Counted from the stretch's first letter, positions 32,010-42,800 are shown. The stretch is DNA of 64,000 nt from Nymphaea colorata (GCF_008831285.2 NC_045141.1:19030848-19094847), one strand, 5' to 3'. Numbers and translations: made by a program. The notes: generated by a model not told the origin, from the sequence alone.

Positions 32010-32567
32010 GCAATAAGCAACAAATTAATGACCAAGCAATCACAAAATGCATGAGAAGATTTTTACGTGGAAAACCCCTCAAAACAATGAGGGTAAAAAT
32101 CACGGGGTACTACGACCCAAACTCAATTCACTATAATCAATGATATAAGTTTTCCCACGAGGAGCTACACAAAGCCAACCCTCAAACAATAATATCTCAT
32201 CAAAACTATATTTGAAAAACAAGGAAAATATCACCGATGAAATGCAGAAACCGTGGATTGAGAGGAGATGCGTTTGGCTTCCTCCTTCGAATCGAATCTT
32301 GCTCGAGCTAAGAGCTCGCAACCTTCTCTTCCTTGCCTTCTTCTTCTCCTTCTCTCCTTCATTCTTCTCCTTCTCTTCTCTCCTCTTGGTGTGCAGCCAC
32401 AAGAAAGCACACCCTTTCTTTTTCCCCAAAAAGAAACCCTAGAGAGAGAGAGACGAGAGAAAAGAGAAGAGAGGGGGCACCATCGGGTGCCCACCTTTTA
32501 TCACCTGCCCGTCACTTAAGTGACGGGCCGGGTCGGGTCCTCTCTTGAGGCTGGACCCAACCCAACA
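31936..32567 (-). repeat. 5' LTR of the copia element (632 bp)
   Basis: The LTR runs from TGTTGGGTTGGG (minus strand, at 32567) to ATCTCAACA (31936), with TG...CA ends, and is followed by the primer-binding site. Its pyrimidine-rich inner part yields several spurious open frames. A matching 3' LTR is not in the window. Confidence 0.85.
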
Positions 32568-32571
32568 TTTC

Positions 32572-32790
32572 GAGTGGATTTCGCATGTATGGCGGACGGG
32601 CATCCGCGCGCAGAAGAGTGAGACAGGAGTTTTTGGGAGAGAAGAGTTGAAAAGGTGCTTGAAGATGGTGATGGAAGGGGAAAGCGGAGAGGAGATGAGG
32701 AAGAATGCAATGGCCTGGAGGGAGGAGGCTAGAGCTGCAGTAGATGAAGGTGGTTCCTCCGATCGTAACATCCAAGACTTCATGATCTGG
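32572..32790 (+). pseudogene. UDP-glycosyltransferase C-terminal fragment
   Basis: The plus-strand frame reads VWRTGIRA, then FGREELKRCLKMVMEGE, EEMRKNAMAWREEARAA and VDEGGSSDRNIQDF. This is the last about 70 residues of a plant family-1 glycosyltransferase, closest in wording to the UGT74/75 type, downstream of the PSPG box. The PSPG box and all upstream coding sequence are gone: the copia LTR ends 4 bp before the fragment. The family moves sugar from UDP-sugars to small molecules in the cytosol. This remnant cannot. Confidence 0.85.
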
Positions 32791-33980
32791 CCAGCATGGT
32801 CACCGCACAGCCAGTCCGCCACTGCCACAGTCGCCACTCCTCCACTGGGCCACCGTCGCCCTTTTGCCGCTCCTAAAACAAATATTCAGATAACATGTAA
32901 GGGTTTTGCCTGCGTTTGTTTGCTTGTCTCTGTCTTTCTCTCTTGCTCTCGCTGTCTCCCTTTCTCTCTTTCTCTTGCTGATGCCTTCCTTTTTTTGTGT
33001 TTCTCTGCTGCTCTCGCTGTCTCCCTTGTTGATGCTTGTCATTTGCTTGATTCTGTTATGTGGAAAATCTGCGTGTTCTGTCTTTATTTTGCTGTTTGGA
33101 TTTCGTGGTGTTCCTTTTCTTCTTGTCTTACATTAAGCTCTTCATAGTTTTATACTTGCTTCTGATATTTCCTAGTGTGTATTATCTAATTTTTGAACTA
33201 CAACCTGCTCCTAGCACAATGCAATTGTGACTTCTTTTCATAGGTTTGCTTTAGTAAAAAATCTAAGTCACTGCAAATATGAAGTGGGTGTGAAGAAAGC
33301 ACGTGGAAGGATTCAGGTTTAGAAAGGGATATATTCATTCTGGGTGCTGCTCTACAATACATGCTCTGTGAATTGTATCTGAATTTGAAGATAATAGCCA
33401 TTTGTGATGTTTTTGAAGAAGCAGCTAGCTAAGTTGCTACTTTGCCATATCTTGAACTTAACAGAGAAAACTATATTGGTCCTTGAAAATCCAGCTGCTT
33501 GTTGAAGTGCATGTCTTTTTTGTCAATCTATTGCATTGGCAGCTAGTAAGAACAGTCACTCTTTTTTGTCATTCTTTGAAGTTTGATGGAGACATTCAAT
33601 AATCCAATTCAAAGTCAAAAATGTCTTCTAGTATTGTAAGTGCATAGTACGTGCTCCACTTTCATCCAATAGTTGTTTCAGATATCACACATATAAAAAA
33701 TGTACCTTTCTACATTAGTTCCCATTGCAGACTTTTTTTTGCCATCAAAATACTGTTATTTGACAACGTAGAAGCAAGAGGGCATATTTACATCTGATAA
33801 AAATGGGGGTTGCTTATGCACAAGTATACTCTTGCCCAGCCAACCTCAACCAATAGATATGCACTCGGCTTTGCTGGTTGTGGTTTGAGAATCAATGTGT
33901 TGGCTAGAAGGCCGCAACAAAAACAATCTCCACTAGCTATTTCTGATTACTCCTGCTTTGTCTTTACAAATCTGTACTTG
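32791..33980. other. Non-coding, pyrimidine-rich to AT-rich spacer
   Basis: A CT-rich low-complexity stretch at about 32930-33030 gives overlapping hydrophobic open frames that are not gene-like. Nothing else is supported before the MYB-CC fragment. Confidence 0.5.
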
Positions 33981-33987
33981 GCGACAG

Positions 33988-34480
33988 GGGAATGCAAGTA
34001 ATTGAGGCCCTACGGATGCAAATGGAGGTCCAGAAACAGGTCCACGAACAACTTGAGGTGCATCTTTTTTACTCAATTTCATGTGCACCTTTCCATAGTG
34101 AAGTTTTGTTGTTTCGATGTTTCAAAGTTGAATTTCATGCTATGATGCTTACCCTTTTCTTCTATATAATTTTATAGGTCCAAAGGACCCTCCAGTTTAG
34201 AATAGAAGAACATGTCCGGCACTTGTAGAAAATATTGGAACAACATCAAAAAGCAGGCCACACATTTCTATCTTCTTGCAACTTGCAGCATCTGTCCAGT
34301 TCATTTGCTGAAGGACTAACCAGTTCAACACCACATGCTGGTCGGGAAGCTGACTCCAACTTGTCTCGATCAAGTGGTCATGCTTGCCTGATTCCTATAC
34401 CCCACCAAAGGGGAAATTTGAAAGGTGTTCAGATGAAAATGAGTCGGAATCAGCAGCTTGCTCTAAATGACTTCGACTAG
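33988..34480 (+). pseudogene. MYB-CC (PHR1-like) coiled-coil and C-terminal fragment with an in-frame stop
   Basis: Two exons, 33988-34057 and 34178-34480, with good splice borders (GAG|GTGCAT and TTTATAG|GTCC). The first encodes VIEALRMQMEVQKQVHEQLE, the hallmark LHEQLE coiled coil of plant MYB-CC proteins (PHR1/PHL family, phosphate-starvation regulators among others). The second continues VQRTLQFRIEEHVRHL, then stops at TAG 34226-34228. The frame then reads on without interruption from KILEQHQKAG to the natural end at 34480. The MYB DNA-binding domain that should lie upstream was not found. It is a decayed 3' gene fragment. Confidence 0.85.
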
Positions 34481-35240
34481 AGGCCAAGCCTGAAGATAGT
34501 TGTGATCATCCAATTATTGGAAACTGAGGCACATTTACACTGAAAGTTCTTGTAGATGATCTTAAATTTTGTCCCTTTTAGCATTTTCAGTTGTCTGATT
34601 GTTGCAAATCTTGTATATCCCTGACGCTATTGCCTTAGCTATGTAACTGGATGTTCAAACAATTTGCTCCATTTACTTTGCCATCATACAAATCTTCTGC
34701 ATTGTTTCCACTCCACAGGTTCGGGGGAAAAAACCTAAATAGTAGACTTTTCATAAGAAATTACTCATGTGCTAATACATGTTCAAGCTTCTAATTGCAA
34801 GCCATTTCAGTCAGGGAGAGGACATACAATTGCATCCCATAACAATATGTGAACGCTATTGGCTTACCTATGTATCTGGATGTTGAAACTGATTGCTCCG
34901 ATACAAATCTTCTGCACTGTTTACACTCACATGGATTTGAAAAGAAAGAAATGCGGTATTTTCATTTATCACAATTCATAAGAAGTTTACTCATGTACTG
35001 ATACATGTCCAACTGTTCCAGCTTTTGATTGGAAGTTATTTCAGTCAACGAGAGGACATGCAATTACATCTCATAAGAATATGTTGTTATAAGTTGTCTT
35101 TTCTCTTATTTAGCTATCCTCCGTCAAAACTTTGTATTGTTTTCATAGAATCAGGATCTCGTACAAGCGAATGGGCTTTTGGGGAGGAGAAGGAAAAAAA
35201 AAAACTACTACTAAGAGTTGTAAAAAAAGTCTCTCAAATC
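34481..35240. other. AT-rich spacer, no gene
   Basis: I see no supported gene. A loosely repeated phrase (ATTGCATCCCATAA and ACTCATGTGCTAATACATG near 34770-34850, again near 34990-35080) suggests an old local duplication of about 220 bp. Confidence 0.4.
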
Positions 35241-36005
35241 TTCTACCTTGTGCATCAAACATGATTAATTTTACCCATCAAATAGGGTTAGTTTTACCAC
35301 GTTAAATTCTACCCTGTAATTAAACATAGCCTCAGATTGGAAGAGGGAGAATTTTATCTTCTAAATTTTTTCAGAAAAATTTACCATGGTAAATTTACCA
35401 CATTAAATTCTTCCTAGCCTCAGATTGGAAGAGGAGGAAATTTCATCTTGTAATTTTTTTCAAAAAAATTTACCATGGTAAATTTACCACGTTAAATTCT
35501 TCCTGTGCATCAAACAGGTCCTAAGAAACTGAGTCTTCTTCTACTGATTGAAAGTTTGAGAAGGTGCATGTAAGGTCGTGGAGTCGAGTTGAGCAGATGT
35601 GACAGGAGGAGAAGGAATGAAAGAAGGATAATTTTATTATTTAGGCACAGTCTACAGTTGTTTCTTGTAGTTTTAATCTCGTAAAAATCTCTTAATGTTG
35701 AGAATTTCGATTTTCTGAAATGTTTTCCAGATATTCAGCATGTTTGCTATCTGCAAAATTTTATTATGCAGTCTCAAGATTAATATTTTACCATAGGCTT
35801 TGTTTGATTGTATGAAAGAATTTAACGTGATAAATTTACCATGGTAAACTTTTCTGAAAAAAAAATACAGGGTGAAATTTTACCCTCTTCCGATTTGAGG
35901 CCCTGTTTGATTGCAGGAAAGTTTTTTGCAGGGTAAAATTAACTGTGTTTAATGCACAGGGTAGTTTTTTGCAAGGTAAAGTTAACTATGTTTGGTGCAT
36001 ATGAT
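35240..36005. repeat. MITE family with palindromic ACCATGGT core, two tandem units and one inverted unit
   Basis: Units at about 35328-35415 and 35415-35525 share CCTCAGATTGGAAGAGG, a perfect 20-bp palindrome AAATTTACCATGGTAAATTT (35378-35397 and 35466-35485) and TTAAATTCTTCCT. A reversed, more diverged unit lies at about 35795-35910. Ends such as CCCTGTTTGATTG and GCATCAAACAGG look like MITE termini. The two orientations could fold into a long hairpin. Confidence 0.65.
35622..35795 (+). repeat. Half copy of the 38-kb fold-back element arm
   Basis: GAAAGAAGGATAATTTTATT at the start, CTACAGTTGTTTCTTG in the middle and AGCATGTTTGCTATCTGC at the end recur in the same order at about 38560-38733. 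Only one arm is present here. Confidence 0.75.
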
Positions 36006-37139
36006 AAAAAATATGAGAGACTTTTTTCCTGGTCATTAGAAATTATTGTATGTCTTTTCTTTATCCGTTTCATGCTTCTCGCTGTCTTGGTAGTTATGGG
36101 GATGGAGTTGGAACTCCAATTGCAGTTCAAACTAATGTACAAACCCAGGTACAGGTTTTTGCAGAATCAATAGAACAAATACAATCGAGGCGCAGAAAAT
36201 AGTTACTTGCAATCAACTCCTAGCAACTAATATTGCAAAAAATCTCAAAGCATAGGGAACTATATGGTCCATCAAATGCAGCTGCCAAGAGGCAATCAGT
36301 GTCAATATGAGATCTTACTGCAATATGTCACAAGTCACAACAATCTAAGGATTGCATAGAGCTGAATTATAATTTCTCAACTTGAACATCAAATGTCTAT
36401 AGATCTTCACATTTTGGAGCTAAAAAACATCGAATAAAGTATGGTGATGAAAACACTCTGTTCTAAATGTTCCTTCTAAATGTTCTTGTGAATAAAGTAG
36501 AGAATCAGGAAAAATTCCAGGCATAACTTACCAAAATGCAGCAGTGGAACATAAAGATACCAAAGAGAAAATCAACAGAAAATTTTTAAAGTAATAAGAA
36601 CTCATTGATCAATACATATAGAACTAAACCCAATTACGAGCGCAATTCCTTTCAAATAAGAAAAGGGTTGAGTTCCTCATTCGGGAGATTCCTGATGAAG
36701 GCAATTGCATTCTTGGACGCATTTCTACACCATCCAGCAAGAACAAAACCGCCCATCTTTTCTCAGGTTCGTCCACGGCCTCATTCAGATGCCGAGTTCT
36801 TCCTCAGCCTCTTTCAACTGATAGCACCATAAAAAAATTGTATAGACTTGTCCTTCTAAAACCCATGAATTGCAATTGCTGCACCGAGGAATCGAAGAGC
36901 TGGAACTCACCGACGAGCTTGAATCGAACACCGACTGTTGCTCGATAATCTGATCGGCTCTCCTCTCCCTCCCGGCCCTACCAACCGCCACCACTTTTTC
37001 CACCCGAGCAAGAGGCACCCATAGAGAGGCAGCGCGAAGGAGGAAGAGGAAGACGAAGGCCTTCGATGGAGAGCAAGAGGCAGCGATAGAGGAGAAGGGG
37101 GCTTCGGCGGAAGGGGAAAGACGAGAGAAAAGAAGGAGA
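36006..37139. other. No recognised gene; GC-richer transcript-like stretch at 36.7-37.1 kb
   Basis: AT-rich DNA to about 36600, then a GC-richer stretch with modest minus-strand open frames (37164-36907 and 37018-36785). The latter ends LKEAEEELGI. It has Ser runs and no family I know. It could be the 5' exon of a lost gene, but no splice partner was found. Confidence 0.35.
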
Positions 37140-37216
37140 AAATTTTTAAGCCGTAACGGCTCAAAAATTTGTCCGTGGAAAAAAGTCGGACCTCAAGAGG
37201 TCAGACTTTTTTCCAC
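37140..37216. repeat. Two adjacent perfect-type hairpins
   Basis: 37140-37170 pairs AAATTTTTAAGCCGT with its near complement. 37175-37216 has 20-base arms around a 2-base loop with a single mismatch (left arm GTGGAAAAAAGTCGGACCTC). They could be a MITE centre or a transcript hairpin. Confidence 0.7.
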
Positions 37217-37394
37217 GTTAATTTTCCCCCGGTCGTACAAAAAAAGAGCGTTAAATTTTTTGGCATTTGATGGTCTCACCTCACACCGGTTGAACTTTTC
37301 CCTCGTCGTATAGTTTTCACCCGCTCCTCATCTTTTACCTCCACAATCAAATGCAGCCATAAGGTTAACGATAAGGTTGAAAGGTTAATGATAA

Positions 37395-37683
37395 GGTTGA
37401 AAGACAACTGTTTTAGAAAGATTAAAGGAAAGAATCCCGACAAGATCAATCAAAATTAATGATAAATGAAAAAGAAAATCTTTCCTCAAAAATCAGATTC
37501 AGTTTCCCATGTTTATCATTGCCAAGATTATAGTGTTAATGATAAGATTGAAAGACAACCATTCCAGATATATTCAAGCAAAGAATCTCAGCAAGATCAA
37601 TCAAAATTAATGATAAAGGAAAAAAAAAATCTTTTCATAAAAATCAGATTTAGTTTTTCATGTTTATCATTGCCAAGATTATA
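37395..37683 (+). repeat. Tandem duplication, about 145 bp x 2, probably within an LTR-like sequence
   Basis: Both units contain TTAATGATAAG, TTGAAAGACAAC, CAAGATCAATCAAAATTAAT, AAAATCAGATT and TGTTTATCATTGCCAAGATT. The second ends just before the primer-binding-site-like motif at 37830. Mismatches are few, apart from small indels in A runs. Confidence 0.75.
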
Positions 37684-37828
37684 GGAACTTCAACTATTTA
37701 AGCTCGTTATATGCATTGTGTAACCAAGGCTCATGGTGGCATTCCATAATGAAAAATCATGCACGTTTAATGAAGAATCTTTTCATTGCTGGTTTTTATT
37801 TGTTTTGCTTCTTCTTTATTTTTTAACT

Positions 37829-37843
37829 TGGTATTAGAGCAGA
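37829..37843 (+). other. Primer-binding-site-like motif (LTR-retrotransposon relic)
   Basis: TTGGTATTAGAGCAG differs by one base from the copia initiator tRNA-Met site TGGTATCAGAGC. It is preceded by DNA with LTR-like features and followed by an unrecognised 74-codon open frame starting at 37861. This fits a small non-autonomous element (TRIM/LARD type) or a copia relic on the plus strand. The second LTR was not found. Confidence 0.45.
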
Positions 37844-38107
37844 ATGCTTGACGAAGAAGAATGAAGCCCATAGGTAGCCTGCAAACGACCAAATACATCG
37901 ATGCCTTCTTTACCAAAACGAAGACTCGACCCTGCGAAGAAAATCTTGAGAAATCAAACTTGGGTTTTCTGAATCGCTGTCAAAGCACGATCTACCTTCA
38001 CAAAAAACTTCATGAAGCAAATTTGAGCTCGTCGAATCTTTGTCAAAGAGATGACATGATCACCTTTTACAATGTTCTGCAGTAAACTTGGACATGCCGA
38101 ATCATTG

Positions 38108-38690
38108 TCAAACATGCTGAATTTTTGGAAAACTTTTCAGAAAACCGAAATTCTTAACATTAAAAGATTTTGAGGAGATTATGATTGCAAAAAACATCTG
38201 TAGACTGAAGCTAAATAATAAAATTATCCTTTTTTCAGCAGCAAACACAACCTTCTGACAATATCATAATGGTTTTAATGGTTGTTCATCTTGCCCCCCT
38301 TTTTACTCCTTTCCTTATTTCTCCCTAGCTTGTTCCTAGTACCAAGGCTGGATTCAAGCCATGGAACACCACCCTTGTGAGATGTGAGCCTAGGGCTGAT
38401 GGCTAAGTACTGAAGATTTGAAAAGAGGCCTTCTATATACTATATATATACCAACCAAGTACAAGTACATGCTCGTGTTTAATCAGCTTTACCTAGAAGA
38501 AGGCAAGATGAGCAGCCATTAAAACCAATATAATATTGTCAGAAGGGTGTGTTTACTGTTGAAAGAAGGATAATTTTATTATTTAACTTTAGTCTACAGT
38601 TGTTTCTTGCAGTCTTAATCGCGTAAAAAAATCTCTTAATGTTGAGAATTTCAGTTTTTAGAAAAATTATCCAGAAATTCAGCATGTTTG
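38108..38690. mobile_element. Fold-back transposable element with arms of about 190 bp
   Basis: The left arm (about 38108-38297) and right arm (about 38499-38690) are inverted repeats. Matched blocks include CAAACATGCTGAATT, CTGTAGACT..AA, AATAATAAAATTATCCTT, CTTCTGACAATAT and GGTTTTAATGG. A loop of about 200 bp with no open frame separates them. Long inverted ends without coding capacity fit a non-autonomous Mutator-like or Foldback element. The outer borders may extend further. Confidence 0.75.
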
Positions 38691-38924
38691 CTATCTGCAA
38701 AATTTTATTATTTAATATTTTACCATAATCTCTCAAGCATGTCTTTTAAAAATCCCTCCAAAAATTAAGTGACGACCTTTTAAAATTACGCAGTAATTTG
38801 ACAAAACCTTAATAGGAGCATGGTGGTCGGTGTGATAAATGACCAAACTGCTCACTATTCTAGAATGGAGGACCCCATAAATAAAATGAGAAAAATGCCC
38901 AGCGCATTGTTTCCCGTGTTGGCC

Positions 38925-39095
38925 ATTCCTAGTAATTTGTTTATGTGCTTGAAAATGAAACGATTTTTTATAATTCTTGCAAGAACTTAAGAAGTAAGAA
39001 ACTTCCTTATAAGTCTTTAAAAGTCTGCCTTCTTCTAGGTAAAACTGATTTTTATATGTTTTCCACTTATCATCCAAACATCCAAATAAGTTTAC
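38925..39095. repeat. MITE-like repeat, family of the 47.4-kb copy
   Basis: TTTTCCACTTATCATCCAAAC near 39059 is the reverse complement of the phrase GTTTGGATGACAAGTGGAAA at about 47499. The two sites are diverged members of one dispersed family. Confidence 0.45.
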
Positions 39096-39492
39096 GAAAC
39101 TACCAAATTTTCAAAATAACGTAACTTTTACAAAAATCAAATTGTTGGAGAGTGTCGTCCAATTCGACCAACGGATCTGGATTCAATCCAGCCCCGATGT
39201 AGGATCTGAGGAACAAGTCTTTCATTCGGTTTGATGAACGGGAGAGGGCCGCACGGCAGCGCTCTGAAGGGCCAGCGCTCAGAGGAACAAGACGTACGAA
39301 ACGGGACAGCCCATGGTAAGACGGCCACCACCCATGGTTTCGATCCCTCTCCTTCTCTCTCTACATCTCTCTAGAGAGAGAGAGAGTGAGAGTCCAAACC
39401 CATGGCTAATAAATTCAACCAAACGAAACGCCCACTGGTTTTCATTCTTCCAAAGAGTTTCCACCTCCACCACCGCTGCAGTCATTCTCAAC

Positions 39493-39500
39493 TATATAAT
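39493..39500 (+). promoter_or_regulatory. TATA box of the 75-aa protein gene
   Basis: TATATAAT lies 147 bp before the ATG at 39647, downstream of a CT/GA repeat tract at about 39350-39390. The spacing is normal for a plant core promoter with a short 5' UTR. Confidence 0.5.
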
Positions 39501-39646
39501 CATTCCTACCACCATTACTCTTTTTCAATGACACAGAAGAAAACTCAGCGAAAGATCTCCTCGTGGCGGAGGTCGCGAGAGGCATAAGTGGGAGAAGGAC
39601 AGCAAAGAAGAAAAGGAGAAACCCTGTCTAGAGAGAGAGGGGGGCA

Positions 39647-39874
39647 ATGGATGTTTATATCTCGGAGGAGTACAAGGAGGCTCGGTATAGAGAAAGAAGG
39701 GCGAGGTCGAAGGACGCCGGAGGTCCGGCGACGGGAGGTGGTCACGAGGCGGGGCAGGCGAAGGCCTCGACGGCGAAAGCGAAGGCCGCGATCGCCTCCC
39801 TAGTGTCGCAGATGGAAGGTACGGTGGTCGCCGGTAGCAGCGACGACATTTTCGTTAGTTGCTTCTCCGCTTGA
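39647..39874 (+). CDS. Small conserved plant protein, 75 aa, function unknown
   Basis: Single-exon frame from ATG 39647 to TGA 39872-39874. It opens MDVYISEEYKEARYRERRAR and ends DDIFVSCFSA. From memory, a group of small uncharacterised plant proteins has this same layout: a MDVxIxEEY start with a basic Arg-rich stretch, a variable Ala/Lys-rich middle, and an end close to CFSA. I cannot name a function. The coding part is GC-rich compared with its flanks, as expected for an intronless gene. There is no signal peptide and no membrane segment. A TATA box and GA-rich 5' leader support expression. An antisense open frame at 39957-39742 is a shadow. Confidence 0.65.
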   Translation: MDVYISEEYKEARYRERRARSKDAGGPATGGGHEAGQAKASTAKAKAAIASLVSQMEGTVVAGSSDDIFVSCFSA

Positions 39875-42800
39875 TACGCATACAATTTTTTCATGCAAAA
39901 ACGGAGGAAAGCCGCCTCCGGTGAACGTATTCCTCGCCTCCCCGTTCTTCCTTTCATTTTGTTTCATATTTTTAGCTTTGCAAACGTGGGAACAGCCTCT
40001 GCTTTAACTCTATCTATGTAAATGTCCGCTGATCACTTGTCTCTAACAGCTACCACCGATACATCGCCATTGCAGAGATTTTGCTTGGCACCTTCAGACT
40101 AGCAATTCCAGATCAAATTTCTCTAAGGAGTTTAGAACGGCCTATATATATGTATATATTTAGAGAGAGGGGGAGAGAAAGAGAGGGGGGGTTCGATCAG
40201 GACGCCTGTGTCTGGGACATGGTTAATACCGACGGTTCGAACGCGAAGTACATGCTCAAACTGGAGGTTCCGTATCAAAGGCAAAAGAGAGGAAGTACAT
40301 ACGCTTCAGATGATGATGAAGGTCCAAAGTGGGGGCAGCCAAACAGGATCTGGGTTTTGATCGGATCCTTGAAAACTTATTGGGGCTTACGCTGTAGGGC
40401 TCCTTATTCGATGTGCTTGTGATAATTAATCGAGAACGACGAACGAGTCTGCGGGTACTGCAACTCAAGATCCCGTTTGGATTTTGGACGGAATCTCAGG
40501 AGATGCCAATGCCAAAGGAAATGGCTAAACGAATTCAAATATTGAATTCTGCTGGATCTGGTTCCCCCCCCCTTTTTCTCTTTCTCCATTTCTTCGAAAA
40601 GTTAGCAGGATGATCAAAATGCCAAATCCATTCTAGAATTAAGAACTTTTTTTTTTTCTTTCCCTAGTTTCTTTTATACATAAGATGAGACATCACAAAG
40701 AAAACTGGACGGGACTAAGAAATTTCAGAACTAAACTAAAACTACTAGTGTTTGTGCATTTACATTTTACGTGAAACCAACGAATCCCCAACGGCCACTT
40801 TAAAATGTTATTTGAAAGAGTGAACAGCAGCTGACAGCATAGCTTTAATGCACAATTGAATTTTGTGACATAATCAATCTTTCACTATACAGTCGAAGAC
40901 CTTCATCACCATAACTTCAAAGTAGTCCAACAAACCAATATGTTCCACACATATATATTATATGTATGATATATGTATATATATATTATATAACTGAAAT
41001 TTTCAAAAGATACTGAATTCACTGAAAATTTCAGAAGATACCGAATTCTCTGTCGCTAATTTTTTTTTTCAATAGTCAGCATCGAGTTTAAACCTATACC
41101 ACGTGATGTGTTTCGTTTTTCAAACTTAAAGGGCACCGAAATATAAAATTTTTCACCGTTACATGGTGACAAATATATATTTTCATATTTTCCTTGCGTA
41201 TGTTCATCTATCTCTCTCATTTTTGTGATCTCCTCTAACTTTTCGGACTTTTTGACCATACTTGCAAAAGTGGCACTCACATTTCTATTTGGACGCAGGT
41301 GACGGTCACCAAATTGGGCCCTGACTTTTCTTCTTGGGCACTCGATGTGAATTATTTTGACATTATAAAGAGAATGATATTGCACTCAGTCTAAATGAAT
41401 ATTTGACCGGAGTTGTGGGAGAAGAGTAATCTAAAGCTCTCATCTATTCGATGTAAATGGCGTCTATACGCTGTACAAAAGAAGTCTACAATAGTTACTG
41501 ATATCAAAGCTTTCAAGTTCAGAAAAATTTAAAATACTTCAATACTCATAATACTGTGCTTCTTTTTCGACATTTATAAAAAAAAATTGAGAGGCAGATC
41601 TAGAGAGTGCATGAACAGAATAAAGTGGTGGTGTGAAGAAAGATGAAAGAACCTTGTGGTTCCTGCATTACTGTGGGCTTAACTCACTCTCTTATATCCA
41701 CGGCGAAAAGTATCACATGCTCTTTCTTTATCGTTTTGATTCAATTTCTCAATACACATTAATATATGTTAAAGATTTTTTTTCTTATCTTTAATAACAG
41801 ATCGACTTCAATCGATCTCAAAGATCGAATATATCAAAATTCAGATGGTAAATACATCCAGATATTTGTACAACTTGCGCAGTTGAATATTGCCGCTTGA
41901 CTCGTTGTTAACGCGCAATTGATTTAATGCATGTCGTATTTAAAAAATAATTTCCTTTTAAATTCGTTTCCGTTTCAATTGGTGCAGGTAGGGTATCTTA
42001 GCTTCTTGCTTCAATTCCGGCGTCAGTATCCAAGGAATCTTCCAAATGATGACATCTCTTCTACTAAAAAAAAGGTGAATTTAACGTCATTTTCAAGAGC
42101 CAAATCGATCTTTGAGCTTAAACCATGGCCCGAACCCCTTGTTTAGGTAGCTATTATAAAGAGAAACCACCAGCCAGAGTTGAACCTGCAGTTTTTTTTT
42201 TAATTTTATTTATTTATTTATTAACAAGAAAGCTTGAGCATGTAGGGCCTACTCTGGTGTTTGGAGGTGCCACCCCTACCGTGCGTCAACTTGCATGTTG
42301 GTGACTGCCGACTGGTCAAGCATAAGAAGTTGAAATGAAACAGTGACTGGTCACCCACCAGCCTCTACTCGATCCCGAAACTCTTTTTGGAATAACGGGG
42401 ATGTGAAATTTACTAAATTTGGAGCCGGGTTGGATTCATCCTTTTTCATATAACTGAATATGGATCTGGATTTAGGGTTTGTGCTCGATCGATTTTCTAA
42501 AACTGGATTCGAGTCACGCTGACGTTACGAATCGGCTGCCGTTAGAAAGCTGCCTACGGAATTCAAATCTGATTAGTAACTGAATTTAAATTTCTTCAAC
42601 AATTTGGCTAAGTCGTTTCTAATTTGGATTGGGAATTGGACCACATATCATATCCACTTACATGGAGGGAAACTTGGGTATGGGGAAGGGCTGTAGCCTA
42701 TCGGCCACCAACCGGTCAAGAAGAAGCTAGAAATGCTTGTTACATACACGCAATATGAAGGAGTGCCAACAGACTTCTACCAATGCTGTGGGTGGATCGA

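Larger units (their letters stand above)
29636..32567 (-). mobile_element. Truncated Ty1/copia retrotransposon
   Basis: Minus-strand element consisting of a 5' LTR (32567-31936), primer-binding site, gag, protease, integrase and the very start of the following linker. Reverse transcriptase, RNase H and the 3' LTR are absent because the element stops at 29636 against the copied NT-C2 flank. Reading frames are shifted in gag and near the end of integrase. The element is therefore dead, and its age cannot be taken from LTR divergence. The 5' LTR directly abuts a UDP-glycosyltransferase fragment on its other side. Confidence 0.9.

Noticed and set aside
32231..32548. Several Ser/Arg- or Leu-rich open frames in the copia LTR
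   Set aside because: They come from the CT/GA-rich inner part of the LTR in several frames on both strands.
40081..40422. 113-codon open frame downstream of the 75-aa gene
   Set aside because: It starts in non-coding DNA, passes through a GA repeat coding RERGREREGG and shows no domain. No promoter or splice evidence was seen.
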